Shown piece by piece: positions 35,394 to 44,970 of a stretch of 64,000 nucleotides of DNA. Source of the DNA: Verrucomicrobiota bacterium (GTDB lineage Bacteria; Verrucomicrobiota; Verrucomicrobiia; Verrucomicrobiales; DEV007); assembly GCA_002862135.1 (NCBI GenBank), contig PKCI01000098.1:1-64000 (forward strand). The letters are read 5' to 3'. Each line of letters begins with the position of its first letter. The first letter of the stretch is position 1. The notes below the pieces were generated by a model that ran no database searches, was not told where the DNA came from, and worked only from the letters and a program-made list of their open reading frames with translations. The translations under genes and the position numbers were made by a program.

Positions 35394-35951
35394 ATGCGAA
35401 TCATCGCCGGAACAGCCGGAAGCCAGCCTATCAAAGTCCCTCGCAATCTGACCCGCCCTACCACGGATAGGGTGAGGGAAGCCTTGTTCTCATCACTGGG
35501 TGAAAAGGTAATCGAAGCGAGAGTCCTCGATCTTTTTGCCGGTTCCGGCTCTCTAGGTATAGAAGCACTCAGCCGGGGCGCTGCATCAGCGATTTTTGTC
35601 GATTCAAGCGAAGAGGCTTGCCGCATCATTTCGGAGAATCTCAGGAAGACTTGCCTTAATGGCGGAAAGGTACAGAAAAGAAATATCTCTGCCTTTCTCT
35701 CGTTCAGCACGACCCAAAAGAGCTTTGATCTCGTCTTCGCTGACCCTCCCTACGCCCGCGATGAAGAGACAGCTGCACAATTAGAAGACCTGCTCAAAAA
35801 TGCTGCCCTCCAGCGCGCCATATCACCTCAGGGCATTCTCGTTATGGAGAGCTTTGCCAAAACCCCGCTACCGGACTCTCCTTTATGGGAGGTTGCAAAA
35901 GAGAAGACCTACGGCAAAACGCGGGTAAGCTTTCTCACTCCGCAAAGCTGA
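35394..35951 (+). CDS. rsmD: 16S rRNA (guanine(966)-N2)-methyltransferase RsmD
   Basis: A 185-residue SAM-dependent methyltransferase. The start at 35394 (MRIIAGTAGSQPIKVP) matches the family; an upstream frame extends 16 residues without support. Motif I is DLFAGSGSLGIEA (46-58) and the catalytic motif is DPPY (117-120). RPTTDRVREALFSSL is the conserved rRNA-binding N-terminal segment. It methylates G966 of 16S rRNA during small-subunit assembly. It is followed after 16 nt by waaA. Confidence 0.95.
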   Translation: MRIIAGTAGSQPIKVPRNLTRPTTDRVREALFSSLGEKVIEARVLDLFAGSGSLGIEALSRGAASAIFVDSSEEACRIISENLRKTCLNGGKVQKRNISAFLSFSTTQKSFDLVFADPPYARDEETAAQLEDLLKNAALQRAISPQGILVMESFAKTPLPDSPLWEVAKEKTYGKTRVSFLTPQS

Positions 35952-35967
35952 CTCAGTCTTTATCACT

Positions 35968-37296
35968 ATGCCAAGATTCCTAGTCTACCTTATCTATAAC
36001 CTGCTGCTTCCGGCCGTCCTGCTTTTAGGATTTCCAGCTTTCCTCATCAAGGGGATCAAGCGAGGTGGACTGGCGCGCAATTTTCGCCAGCGTTTCGGTT
36101 GGTTCCGGGAAAGAACACTTTGCCGCTTTGAAGGAGAACGTCCGATTTGGGTCCATGCGGTGAGTGTCGGCGAAGTCCTGCTGGCCCTCAAGGTCATCGA
36201 AGCGCTCCACTCAGCGGCACCCGGTAAAAAAATCGTCCTGAGCACCACAACAACCACAGCGTTCGGAGTCGCCGATCAGCATGCCCACGAATTCCTAACT
36301 GTGATCCACAATCCTGTCGACCTGCCTTTCGTCACAACCAGGGTCATTCGACTAATTCGACCGGAACAATTTATTTTGATCGAAGCCGAAATCTGGCCCA
36401 ACCTCATTGGCCAACTTAAGCGCAAAGGCATTCCAGTAAAGCTGATCAACGCCCGCCTGTCTCCTCGCTCACAACGCCGCTATCGGAAAGTCCGCCCCTT
36501 AATCAAACCTGTATTTTCATTAGTGGATCAAGTCACCGTTCCGTTTGCAACCGACATCGAACGCTGGGTTTCTATTGGAATCGCCCGGGAGAAAATCCAG
36601 GTTCTCGGAAGTGTAAAGTTTGACAACACGCTAGCAGCCTCGGACCACCTCAAGATCGGCGAATTGAAACAATGGCTCTCTGACACCGGCCTTCCTCGCA
36701 ACAGCAAGATCCTTATGGGCGGCTCAACTCACGATGGCGAAGAATCTCTCCTCGCACATACCGTCTCCGTGCTCAAGAATGACTACCCCAACCTTGAGCT
36801 GGTCATCATTCCCCGCCATGCGGAAAGAGGTCCAGATATCGCGAATCAACTGGAAATCTCCGGCTTCGAGCCGGTTCTAAAAAAGTCGGGTTCTGCAAAA
36901 CAGAACACATCAAGTGACAGACCCAAGGCCTGGATAGCCAACACAACTGGGGAGCTTCGTGCCTGGTATCACCTTGCCGACATCGTCGTAGTAGGAAAGA
37001 GCCTCTGCGGCGAAGGTGGTCAAAATCCTGTGGAGCCAATCCTGACGGGCAAACCTACGATTGTCGGCCCGAACATGCAAAACTTCTCCGACGTCATAAC
37101 CGACCTCGTAAATGCTGAAGGAATCGTCCAGGTAACCGGAACCGAGGAACTTGAGCCCGCCATACGCGATCTGCTCTCGAGTCCTCAAAGAACCGAGGCC
37201 CTCGCACGAAACGGCGCCGCAACCATGGAGCGACACCGGGGTGCTTCAACCCGCACCGCAGCTTTAATACTCAGTCCGCGAGCTTCCCATTCATAG
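35968..37296 (+). CDS. waaA: 3-deoxy-D-manno-octulosonic acid (Kdo) transferase
   Basis: A 442-residue inner-membrane-associated GT30 glycosyltransferase. An N-terminal membrane anchor (2-27) precedes WVHAVSVGEVLLALKVI, LVIIPRHAERGPDIA, and the late donor-binding part with GGQNPVEPILTGKPTIVGPN and MQNFSDVI. It transfers Kdo from CMP-Kdo onto lipid IVA, the first step of LPS inner core assembly. The presence of the gene means the organism very probably makes Kdo-lipid A. It is followed by plsY and gpsA, so this is a membrane-lipid cluster. Confidence 0.95.
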   Translation: MPRFLVYLIYNLLLPAVLLLGFPAFLIKGIKRGGLARNFRQRFGWFRERTLCRFEGERPIWVHAVSVGEVLLALKVIEALHSAAPGKKIVLSTTTTTAFGVADQHAHEFLTVIHNPVDLPFVTTRVIRLIRPEQFILIEAEIWPNLIGQLKRKGIPVKLINARLSPRSQRRYRKVRPLIKPVFSLVDQVTVPFATDIERWVSIGIAREKIQVLGSVKFDNTLAASDHLKIGELKQWLSDTGLPRNSKILMGGSTHDGEESLLAHTVSVLKNDYPNLELVIIPRHAERGPDIANQLEISGFEPVLKKSGSAKQNTSSDRPKAWIANTTGELRAWYHLADIVVVGKSLCGEGGQNPVEPILTGKPTIVGPNMQNFSDVITDLVNAEGIVQVTGTEELEPAIRDLLSSPQRTEALARNGAATMERHRGASTRTAALILSPRASHS

Positions 37297-37355
37297 ATAA
37301 ATCCGTTGCTGGACATCGAGACATCCGGCCTTCAAGTTACCCATTCTCACCCCTT

Positions 37356-37997
37356 ATGCCCTCCTTCTTCGAGACTATTCAAACTTGTTGGCCAGTCCCC
37401 TTGGCCTATGTCATTGGGGCGACACCGTTTGGGTTTCTCGCAGGTAAAGTGAAGGGGATCGATATCCGCGACCACGGAAGTGGAAACATCGGGGCCACCA
37501 ACGTGATGCGCACCCTTGGAAAGCCTGTCGGAATCACCGTATTAATCCTCGATATTCTTAAGGGAATGTTCCCGGTCGTTGTTGCCCTTTGCGTCTCGGA
37601 TTTCTCTCTCGTTGCGATTGCCGCGTCGCTCGCTGCTATTATGGGGCACAACTACACTTTCTGGCTGGGTTTCAAGGGGGGGAAAGGAATTGCAACCACT
37701 GCCGGGTCCGTTGTTCCCATCATGCCGTTCGCTATTCTTTTCGCTGTAGCCACATGGCTGGTCATGCTGAAAATATCCCGTTACGTCTCGGTGGCTTCAA
37801 TTACCGCGGCCCTCGCAATCCCACTTGAAGTCCTCGTCGAAAACTCGATCCGTGATCGTTTTGATGTTCCCACCTTCAGCTTCGCCATGTTTGTTTGCGC
37901 GCTTGCGGTTTGGAAGCATCGCAGCAATATCAGCAGGCTGAAGAGAGGAGAGGAACCGAAAGCAGGCTCCAAAAAATTACCCCCACCGTCTCAATAA
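37356..37997 (+). CDS. plsY: Glycerol-3-phosphate acyltransferase PlsY
   Basis: A 213-residue polytopic inner-membrane protein. The three PlsY signatures are present: GSGNIGATNVMRTLGKP (41-57), GHNYTFWLGFKGGKGIATTAG, and a late loop with WKHRSNISRLKRGEE. It acylates glycerol-3-phosphate at position 1 from acyl-phosphate, giving lysophosphatidic acid. The gene lies 4 nt upstream of gpsA, which makes its substrate, so the two work in consecutive steps. Confidence 0.97.
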   Translation: MPSFFETIQTCWPVPLAYVIGATPFGFLAGKVKGIDIRDHGSGNIGATNVMRTLGKPVGITVLILDILKGMFPVVVALCVSDFSLVAIAASLAAIMGHNYTFWLGFKGGKGIATTAGSVVPIMPFAILFAVATWLVMLKISRYVSVASITAALAIPLEVLVENSIRDRFDVPTFSFAMFVCALAVWKHRSNISRLKRGEEPKAGSKKLPPPSQ

Positions 37998-38001
37998 CAC
38001 T

Positions 38002-39000
38002 ATGATCGAAAACGCTGCCGTCCTTGGCGCTGGAAGCTGGGGCACCGCCCTCGCTATCGCTCTGGCTGACCGAAAGCTCAAAGTCGTTCTTTACGGAAAC
38101 GACGAAGAAGTTCGCGACGAGATCGAAATCTCACATTCCAACGAGCGATACTTGCCGGGCGTTGAGCTACCCGGAAATATTATCGGCTCAACAGATATCA
38201 ACGAGGCTGCCTGCTGCGAATTAATTCTCCTTGTCGTTCCCTCCCAGGTTGCCCGCATTGTGCTGAAACAACTGGCGAAAGCTCAGCCATCGAAGCATAC
38301 CATTATTGTCAGCTGCACCAAGGGTCTGGATCCTGAGACCGGGGAATTGATGCATGAACTGATTCACGAATTCTTCCCCGACAATCCCGTCGCAGTATTG
38401 TCAGGCCCGAGCCACGCTGAAGAAGTCGCTTCGCGCATGGCCACACTGGCCACGATTGGCTCCGATGATCTCGAAATCGCATCGCGAGTGCAGCAAATCT
38501 TCACCCTCCCCTGGTTCCGTTCCTATACCAGTAATGACGTGGTTGGCATCGAGCTGGGCAGCGTTGTGAAAAACATCTTTGCGATCGCTGCCGGAGCAGC
38601 CGACGGACTGGGTCTCGGAGACAACGCCAAGGCGGCTCTCGTTACCCGAGGGCTGGCTGAGATGACCCGCCTCGGAGTGGCCGTAGGAGGTAAGGAGGAA
38701 ACTTTTCGCGGGCTCAGTGGCATCGGCGACTTGATCGTAACCTGCTATTCCGTCCACAGCCGAAACAATCGTGTTGGTCGGATGCTTGGATCGGGAATGA
38801 CGCTTAAGGAGGCAATCGCAGAAATGGACCAGGTGGCGGAGGGCGTTCCCAATTCGAAGAATGCCTATGAACTCTCCAGGAACATGGGGGTTCGTACACC
38901 GATTATCGATCAGGCCTATGCTGTTATTCACGAAAACAAGCCTCCCGGCCAGGCGCTCCGTGAACTGCTTGAACGTCATCCTCGCTCAGAACAGGAATAA
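38002..39000 (+). CDS. gpsA: NAD(P)+-dependent glycerol-3-phosphate dehydrogenase
   Basis: A 332-residue cytosolic enzyme. The Rossmann motif is GAGSWGTALAIAL (8-20). The active-site Lys is in GSVVKNIFAIAAG, and SGPSHAEEVA and TRGLAEMTRLG are conserved. It reduces dihydroxyacetone phosphate to sn-glycerol-3-phosphate for phospholipid synthesis. The partner acyltransferase plsY is immediately upstream with a 4-nt gap, so they are translationally close. Length is normal. Confidence 0.98.
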   Translation: MIENAAVLGAGSWGTALAIALADRKLKVVLYGNDEEVRDEIEISHSNERYLPGVELPGNIIGSTDINEAACCELILLVVPSQVARIVLKQLAKAQPSKHTIIVSCTKGLDPETGELMHELIHEFFPDNPVAVLSGPSHAEEVASRMATLATIGSDDLEIASRVQQIFTLPWFRSYTSNDVVGIELGSVVKNIFAIAAGAADGLGLGDNAKAALVTRGLAEMTRLGVAVGGKEETFRGLSGIGDLIVTCYSVHSRNNRVGRMLGSGMTLKEAIAEMDQVAEGVPNSKNAYELSRNMGVRTPIIDQAYAVIHENKPPGQALRELLERHPRSEQE

Positions 39001-39008
39001 CCCTGCTA

Positions 39009-39704
39009 ATGCGCTGGCTGAGAATCATACTGCCACTGCTCCTCCTGACTGCGCCAGCACTGGCCTGGGAGAAGCGAGATGGTTCGGAGATTGGCGGAAA
39101 GCTTGATTCCTTTGATTTCGAGTCCAAGGAACTGGTCTTCGACGATGCGGCTCAGCCTGAAAGCACTCGGGTTGCCTTTAATGACCTCTCGATGAAGTCG
39201 AGGCAGTATTTCCTGTTTTCCCCTATCTATCACCGCAGCTTCCCTGCGGATTCACTCTGGCCTACCGAGAAAAAGAAGTTGCTTCTGATCTCAGTGGCAT
39301 CTGTCGTTTTACCTCTCTTCCTCGGATTCTGGATCTCGGGAGCACTCATCGCACGGAAGTTGAATCCCGTTCGTGCTCTCTTCGGTTTTGCCGGAAGCTG
39401 GATCATTGGTTCTGTCCTTGTCACGATCTACTTGATCCTTTCGGTTCGATTTGACGGTAACACCTCGCTGCTTTGGGCCGGGTTTATCGTCGCTCCCATC
39501 TTCCTCTCTATTCTGATCTCCGCCGTCTACAGCTGCTCGACGATAAAGGGATTCGTGATCTTCTTCTCCCACCTTTTCGTAGGTGTCTGCGTTTCGCTCA
39601 TCCTCCTTGCCGCCACTAACTTGCTACTGCCCGAAGTTTCTCAAGACGAACTGTGGAACAAGCTGGTCTTCCGACCGGTTGGGCTCTCTCCTCCTCGGAC
39701 CTGA
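39009..39704 (+). CDS. Membrane protein of unknown function
   Basis: A 231-residue protein. It opens with a signal peptide (1-19) followed by a short periplasmic part containing WEKRDGSEIGGKLDSF, which looks like a small SH3-like or SLA1-type strand pair seen in PVC proteins (DGSEIGGKL, DFESKELVF). Four hydrophobic helices follow: about residues 89-113, 123-145, 150-172 and 180-202. No catalytic motif is seen. It lies 8 nt after gpsA and ends 5 nt from the convergent cupin gene, so it probably belongs to the lipid operon. I do not recognise the family beyond this. Confidence 0.7.
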   Translation: MRWLRIILPLLLLTAPALAWEKRDGSEIGGKLDSFDFESKELVFDDAAQPESTRVAFNDLSMKSRQYFLFSPIYHRSFPADSLWPTEKKKLLLISVASVVLPLFLGFWISGALIARKLNPVRALFGFAGSWIIGSVLVTIYLILSVRFDGNTSLLWAGFIVAPIFLSILISAVYSCSTIKGFVIFFSHLFVGVCVSLILLAATNLLLPEVSQDELWNKLVFRPVGLSPPRT

Positions 39705-39709
39705 TCGGG

Positions 39710-40198
39710 TCAAGCAAACAGCGCTTCTAATCCTTCGAGGTAGGAAGCTGCACCGTTCTCACTTTCAGCCGGTGCCCAGTCAGCAAACTCCTTATCGGTG
39801 ACATCGTAAGGTCCCCGCTTCACCTCAAGAATGATCGTGTCTGGCTTCAAGGCCAGCACTCCATGCCAGATACGCTCCTCGATATCGACGAACCCTCCGG
39901 CAGGTATGCGATGCACCGTTCTCACGTCGCCGGATTCGCTGAAAGTGACAAATCCCAGCTCCCCCTCAATCACCTGTAGAGTCTCCACGGCCCAGTCGCG
40001 AGGATGCCGATGCGGTTGGATGTAGGTACCGACTTGGAGGATGTTTACCATCCTTTGTACTAAGTCCTGCTGATTTCGGTGGATCGGAATCAACATTCGC
40101 AGTCGCGGACTTTCCTGCGACGCTTTCAAACCCGCTTCCCGGAGGACAGTATTCCACTCAAAGACTGGTCCCTCCGGATTTGGAAAGGCAAGTTTCAT
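39710..40198 (-). CDS. WbuC-type cupin metalloprotein
   Basis: A 162-residue cupin. The metal motif is seen in GTYIQPHRHPRDWAVETLQVIEG style (PHRHP then a Glu about six residues on), with a second cupin motif at RIWHGVLAL. Cupins of the WbuC family are usually found in O-antigen clusters; their function is not settled. Here it is a stand-alone leftward gene, convergent with the lipid operon, with a 69-nt gap to the next leftward stop. The family assignment rests on length and motif placement. Confidence 0.8.
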   Translation of the reverse strand: MKLAFPNPEGPVFEWNTVLREAGLKASQESPRLRMLIPIHRNQQDLVQRMVNILQVGTYIQPHRHPRDWAVETLQVIEGELGFVTFSESGDVRTVHRIPAGGFVDIEERIWHGVLALKPDTIILEVKRGPYDVTDKEFADWAPAESENGAASYLEGLEALFA

Positions 40199-40267
40199 GG
40201 CTAAAATAAAGGAGGGGGAACGCGCTTACTCCTTACCCTTTTTACAGCCCGAGTCCGTCGTCTTTTT

Positions 40268-41290
40268 CTACTCTTCGCCACTTTCTGCTGGGGCCTCGGC
40301 AGCGGGGGCATCATCGGCAGGAATTTCAGCATCCTCCGGAACGACGGGGCGGGCCACCTCGGGGCGAACCGCGAACTTTTTGATCGCATCCGGCATGCCA
40401 TCACTGCCGAATCGCTTACTGAACAAGTAAGCGACGCTCTGCATCTCAGCCATCGCGGCTCGGTCTTCAGCTTTGAGCAGCGGATCTTCGTTCAACTTCA
40501 ACATCACGGCACCCATCGCAAGCTTGGCCATGAGCTCCTTGTTGCCGTTAGCAAGAGTGAAGGCACGATAGTAGTCGTCCTTGGCGTTGTCGATCTCACC
40601 ATCCGCTTCATAAACCTTACCCCTGAGAAAAGCCAGCTGAGCAACCTCGGCGGCTGGCAGGTCGTTGAAATTCGGAGCCGGCAGCAACTTGGCGTCTCCA
40701 ATCACCGGCTTCTGGTAGGCCGCCAGGGCAGCACGAAGACCTTCGACGTCATTCTTTCCGAGGAACGCCCAGAGTTTCTGATACTCGTGCGACTTCTTGT
40801 AGTATTCGCCAAGCTTGGAATCGATCGTGGCCGCAGGAGGAGACTCCAAAACCTTGGCCAGCTGAGCGTAATTGCCCACGCGCAGCAGACTCTCAGCCTG
40901 GAAGAAGAGCGCTTCGGAAGCGAAGTTCTGGGGCAGGCCCAGAATAATGGCGTAATTGCGAGCAACCGCACCAAAGGCTTCAGCAGCTTCAGCATAGCTC
41001 CCGCTGTCGAACAGCACTCGAGGCTCTGCAAGTGCTTCGGGACGGGCGTCGAGGCGAACCAACTTGTTCAAGCCCTCGCCACGAATCTGGGCATAAGGTA
41101 TCAAACTGCCACGGGAACCGGCAGAAGTTGAAAAAATCACTCCCTGATCGTTAGCACCCTGAACATATCCTCGGGGATTACCTCCCTCCATCAGGCCCAC
41201 TGTTGCGGGGGTCTCCTTTACCTGGGCCATGCCTTGGACTGCCATGCTAAGCACGGTGACTCCCAGCATCAAAAAACGTGTCGTCTTCAT
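40268..41290 (-). CDS. Secreted TPR-like protein, last gene of the ExbB/ExbD cluster
   Basis: A 340-residue exported protein with signal peptide 1-22 (FLMLGVTVLSMAVQGMAQ). The body is helical, with repeat-like helices: GSYAEAAEAFGAVARNYAI, EALFFQAESLLRVGNYAQLA, LAFLRGKVYEADGEIDNAK. The tail (about 310-340) is Ala/Glu/Pro-rich and disordered. It is encoded 39 nt after the 1045-residue TPR protein and in the same direction. A periplasmic TPR role in the Exb/Tol-like apparatus is inferred from context. Confidence 0.7.
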   Translation of the reverse strand: MKTTRFLMLGVTVLSMAVQGMAQVKETPATVGLMEGGNPRGYVQGANDQGVIFSTSAGSRGSLIPYAQIRGEGLNKLVRLDARPEALAEPRVLFDSGSYAEAAEAFGAVARNYAIILGLPQNFASEALFFQAESLLRVGNYAQLAKVLESPPAATIDSKLGEYYKKSHEYQKLWAFLGKNDVEGLRAALAAYQKPVIGDAKLLPAPNFNDLPAAEVAQLAFLRGKVYEADGEIDNAKDDYYRAFTLANGNKELMAKLAMGAVMLKLNEDPLLKAEDRAAMAEMQSVAYLFSKRFGSDGMPDAIKKFAVRPEVARPVVPEDAEIPADDAPAAEAPAESGEE

Positions 41291-41329
41291 CTCTAAATCG
41301 TTTCCAAAGTTTTACTCCTTAACCGGCTG

Positions 41330-44300
41330 CTATTCCCGGGCCAGTCCGAGGTCGCTCATCACCTGTGCCTCCTCTTCAGGCGTGATCCCCATATCATTCT
41401 TCATGTCCTCAATCTGGCGGCGGAGCCTGCGAAGGGCACCGGTCGGAGCATCTTCATCAGTCCAGTTCTGCCACTGGTAGAGGAACTTGCGAGTGAGGCG
41501 GTAAAGCGCAATCTCACGCTGACGCTTAGCCAGTCGAGCCTCCTCGGTATCAGCTGGCATCTTCTCGAAATCAGCAAGGCTGTTCGGGATGTAGCGCTCC
41601 CAGGCTTGAGTGACCCAATCAGCAAATTTTCCATAGGTGGAAACTACCGCAAGGTAGGCCTGGTTCGCTGCCACCGGGTCGTCCAGTTCGTCATAAACCG
41701 TTCCCAGCAGGAAACCGGCTTCAGCACGCTTCTCCTTTTCGTCCTGGAACCATTTCTTCTCTTTGTTGATCGTATCAAGCGCTTCGCGCGCATCGCTCCA
41801 CTCCTTGTTCTTAATGTGGAGCGTGGAAAGATTCAGCCAAGCCTGTGGAATCAGCGCCTTGTCTTTGCCACTGCCGATGATTCGGCGAAAACGCTCGCGA
41901 GCTGATTGCAGCTTGCCCGGATCGGCCGCACGCATCTCGATGATACCGAGCTCCATTTCGGCGAGCAGCTTGAACTCCTCTGCCTCGGGATTGGTGCGAG
42001 CAAGTAGCTCCTCAAAGTAAGGAACTGCCCGGAACGGGTTGTCCGTGCCGGCAAAGTAGCGACCGATTTCGCGCAAAACGAACTCGGAGAGGTCGCGCTT
42101 CTCGAAGAGTTTTAGTTCTTCGAAAATTGCATCGATCTGGCTTTCTACAGAGGCATATTCGGGAGAATCCTTCTCCATGCTCTTCCGGGATCCCTGGAGC
42201 ACAATGACTTGCTGGATCTTGAGCCATGTCAACAAACCCTGATTAGCGGGATCAGAACCGGGGAAATTCCCCAGAGTAGCCACGGTTGGCTCGACGCCTC
42301 GAATGCGGGTCGAAGCTTCAGCGTAGGAGCCGATCGCCTTGCGCAGCATAGTGATATCCTGAGACTGTGGTGGCTGATTGCCGAGCAGGAGGATCATTTT
42401 CTCCACCTGGGTGAGCCCTTCCTCTCCTCTTTCGGCCCCTTCGAGATGCTCGAGTGAAAAGATGGAAATCTGGGGTTCCCAGGTCGTTCCGGCATAGTCC
42501 GGGAAGAAGGTGTCATACATCGCGATACCCTTCTCGATCTCTCCATCAGTGTAGTAAATATCAGCAGCTTTCCAGATGCTCTCAGAGGCCATCTGCTTGT
42601 GGTATTCACCTTGCCCCTCGTCGGAGGCCTGCTTGGCCTTGGAAGCTTCCATACCACGCAGGTAACAATCAAGTGCCTTGACTCGGAGCCCGGGTTCCAG
42701 ATCTTCCTGATCTTTTCCGAGACTTCCTGCCTGAACGAGGTAAGCGTCACCGGTGATGTTCAGAGAACGTCCCAGCTGTGAGGAATCGGGACGCTCTTTC
42801 TGGAGACGCTCCGAAGCTGCAATGGCTGCCGGGTAATCTTCGAGGTTAAATCGGGCAATGGTCAGGTCCGCCAAAGCGGTATCGAGATAACTCTCGGACT
42901 CGGGGAACTTGGCGAGAAACTCTTCATATTTCTCAGCAGCCTCGCGGGTTTTTCCAATCACGAGCAGGTTGCTGCCGCGGTGGAACATGACTCCCTCGAG
43001 ATATTCACCCTCGGGATAGGCCCTCACATATTCAGCAAAGGGTTCAACGGCTTCGTCGAAACGCTTCATGATGTAGAGCGACATCGGGTAGAAGAAGTCG
43101 GCCAATTCGCGCTGCTTCACACCGGCCTCATAGCGACCACGAACCGTCTCCGAAATGTCGATGACCATGTCATACTGCTTCGCCGTGAAAAGCGATTGCA
43201 GCATGAAGCTGGAAACATTATTGCGGAGCTCGTGATCCTCCGGCATTTCGGCCATGAACTTCTCCCCGAAGTATTGCGCGGCCGGATAGTCAGCCAGCAT
43301 GGAAGAGAGACGAGCCGCTTCGTGGAGGATCTCGGCACGAGCCTGCTGCGGAGCGCCGGGAAACTGTTCTACGAGGAACCAGTAGACTCCGCGAGCCGCA
43401 CGGAAGTTCTCAAGAGCGGAGTAACAATTCGCAATAACACGCAGTGACTCAGCATCTGGATGAAGTTCGGCGGCTTCCATCTGCGTCATCCTGTCGAGAA
43501 GCTGCTGGAACTGAGACGGCACTTCCAGACCAACGGGCTGACGGGCCAGGTTCAGGTCGATATCCACCCGGACATCTTCGAAGGTCGGTGCAAGAGCAAA
43601 GAATCGCAGCGCAGCGTTATACATGCCAGACTTGGTGCACTCGAAACCAAGCATGCGTAGTCGCTCGAGAAAGCCGAAGCGGAATTGATCCATCGGGGAA
43701 ATCTTGATGACCGACTCGTTTGTATCGAGGAACTCATGAATCTGGTTTTCGATCCTTTCCACCTCAGCGGCATCTGCGCCGGCCTGGTTCGCCATTTCCA
43801 CCCAGGCCAGACCAAGATCGAGGATGCCTTGCATGAGAAACTGCGGAGAAATACGTCGCTCCTCACGGTTGTCGAATAGTTCCTGGATCGAAGCAATACC
43901 CTCCGGACCGCGACCAACTTTCATCAGCGCACCACCATAGCGAAGCTTGAAGCTGGCGTAGACCTGGCCAAGTTCTTCCGTCGTCGGATCGCTGGCGACG
44001 TAATCGTCGTAAAGCTTGATTGCTTCTTCATAATTGCCGAACTGAGCTTCACAGAAACCGAGCTGGAACTTTGCGAGGTTCTTTCGGGGGTTCTGAGAAT
44101 TGATGGGTGACTCGACTTGCTCAGCAATTTCATCGGAACGAACGCAGATGTCGAAGGCAACCTTGGCGTCCTCCCAGCGTTTCTGCGGGAGAAGGGTCAT
44201 ACCGTAATCAAAAAAGATACCGCCAGCTTGGGACCCGAAGTCCTCAAAGAGGGTCTCCTGGCCTCCAGACTTTTCGATCATGAGCTCGTAATGCTTCGAA

Positions 44301-44467
44301 GCCTCGGCGTGATTGCCAAACATAAACAGTTGGCCTGCCTTCTCGTAGAGCTCCTCCACACTGAGGTCCTCCGGATTCTCCTGAGCCAGCGCCACTGCGG
44401 GCGCCATTGAAAGAGCTGCCACCAGCGCCACGCGCCCGGTCACCTTCTTAATCCATTCCATATTCAT
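41330..44467 (-). CDS. Large periplasmic TPR protein
   Basis: An exported protein of about 1045 residues. The ATG at 44467 gives a clean signal peptide ending PAVALAQE; a GTG at 44488 that overlaps the upstream stop (GTGA) is an alternative, adding seven residues. The mature protein is a helical solenoid of tetratricopeptide-like units, for example YEKAGQLFMFGNHAEASKHY, LGFCEAQFGNYEEAIKLYDD and GSNLLVIGKTREAAEKYEEF. I estimate well over a dozen repeats. Such proteins beside ExbB/ExbD act as periplasmic adaptors in Tol-like systems (compare CpoB/YbgF). It sits after three ExbD genes and before another repeat protein. Confidence 0.85.
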   Translation of the reverse strand: MNMEWIKKVTGRVALVAALSMAPAVALAQENPEDLSVEELYEKAGQLFMFGNHAEASKHYELMIEKSGGQETLFEDFGSQAGGIFFDYGMTLLPQKRWEDAKVAFDICVRSDEIAEQVESPINSQNPRKNLAKFQLGFCEAQFGNYEEAIKLYDDYVASDPTTEELGQVYASFKLRYGGALMKVGRGPEGIASIQELFDNREERRISPQFLMQGILDLGLAWVEMANQAGADAAEVERIENQIHEFLDTNESVIKISPMDQFRFGFLERLRMLGFECTKSGMYNAALRFFALAPTFEDVRVDIDLNLARQPVGLEVPSQFQQLLDRMTQMEAAELHPDAESLRVIANCYSALENFRAARGVYWFLVEQFPGAPQQARAEILHEAARLSSMLADYPAAQYFGEKFMAEMPEDHELRNNVSSFMLQSLFTAKQYDMVIDISETVRGRYEAGVKQRELADFFYPMSLYIMKRFDEAVEPFAEYVRAYPEGEYLEGVMFHRGSNLLVIGKTREAAEKYEEFLAKFPESESYLDTALADLTIARFNLEDYPAAIAASERLQKERPDSSQLGRSLNITGDAYLVQAGSLGKDQEDLEPGLRVKALDCYLRGMEASKAKQASDEGQGEYHKQMASESIWKAADIYYTDGEIEKGIAMYDTFFPDYAGTTWEPQISIFSLEHLEGAERGEEGLTQVEKMILLLGNQPPQSQDITMLRKAIGSYAEASTRIRGVEPTVATLGNFPGSDPANQGLLTWLKIQQVIVLQGSRKSMEKDSPEYASVESQIDAIFEELKLFEKRDLSEFVLREIGRYFAGTDNPFRAVPYFEELLARTNPEAEEFKLLAEMELGIIEMRAADPGKLQSARERFRRIIGSGKDKALIPQAWLNLSTLHIKNKEWSDAREALDTINKEKKWFQDEKEKRAEAGFLLGTVYDELDDPVAANQAYLAVVSTYGKFADWVTQAWERYIPNSLADFEKMPADTEEARLAKRQREIALYRLTRKFLYQWQNWTDEDAPTGALRRLRRQIEDMKNDMGITPEEEAQVMSDLGLARE

Positions 44468-44484
44468 TCTGAAAAAATCTTGGG

Positions 44485-44946
44485 TCACTTAGAGGCAAAA
44501 CCAACGAGCCTGACATCTTCTGTGCCGACACCGGCAAAACAGTTGATCACGTCAATAAAGCGCTTTCCACCTGCTGAACCATCCCCTTCGAGTTTCGCCG
44601 CAGGGCTGCTCTCTTTGCCGCAGGGCTGTCGAGATTCCAAGCATGTGACAACTTGGTCCTCCAACCTGACCAGTTCGCTATTATCTGTCTTTTTCTCGAT
44701 CAGCTCTTTCTGCATCGTCACCACTCCGCCAGCAGCGAAAGCAAGCCACGGCATATCAAAATCGAAACCCTTCTGGTTCGAGTAACCACCAGTAGGCGAC
44801 ATTGTCAGTTGGAGATTTCCTTCGTTAGCATCCAGCGTCGAGGTTAGAAAAAAATAGATAAAAATAAGAAATTTTACATCGATCAGGGAAGAAATATTCA
44901 GTCCGCCTTGATCCGTCTGTTCCTGTTCCCTTCGTCTCCTCATCAT
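44485..44946 (-). CDS. ExbD/TolR family protein, divergent third copy
   Basis: A 153-residue ExbD/TolR-type protein with one membrane helix (about 16-39). The membrane segment reads NISSLIDVKFLIFIYFFLTS: the essential Asp is present, but a Lys follows two residues later, inside the helix, where other copies have Phe-flanked hydrophobic residues. The periplasmic part is unlike its two paralogues, containing three cysteines (CLESRQPC and INCF). The common ending RFIDVINCFAG aligns with RFIDVLNALSD in the second copy. It would pair with the single ExbB as part of the proton channel, but the odd residues suggest altered function. Confidence 0.82.
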   Translation of the reverse strand: MMRRRREQEQTDQGGLNISSLIDVKFLIFIYFFLTSTLDANEGNLQLTMSPTGGYSNQKGFDFDMPWLAFAAGGVVTMQKELIEKKTDNSELVRLEDQVVTCLESRQPCGKESSPAAKLEGDGSAGGKRFIDVINCFAGVGTEDVRLVGFASK

Positions 44947-44970
44947 TCTACGTCGAAAGAACTCCGCCGT

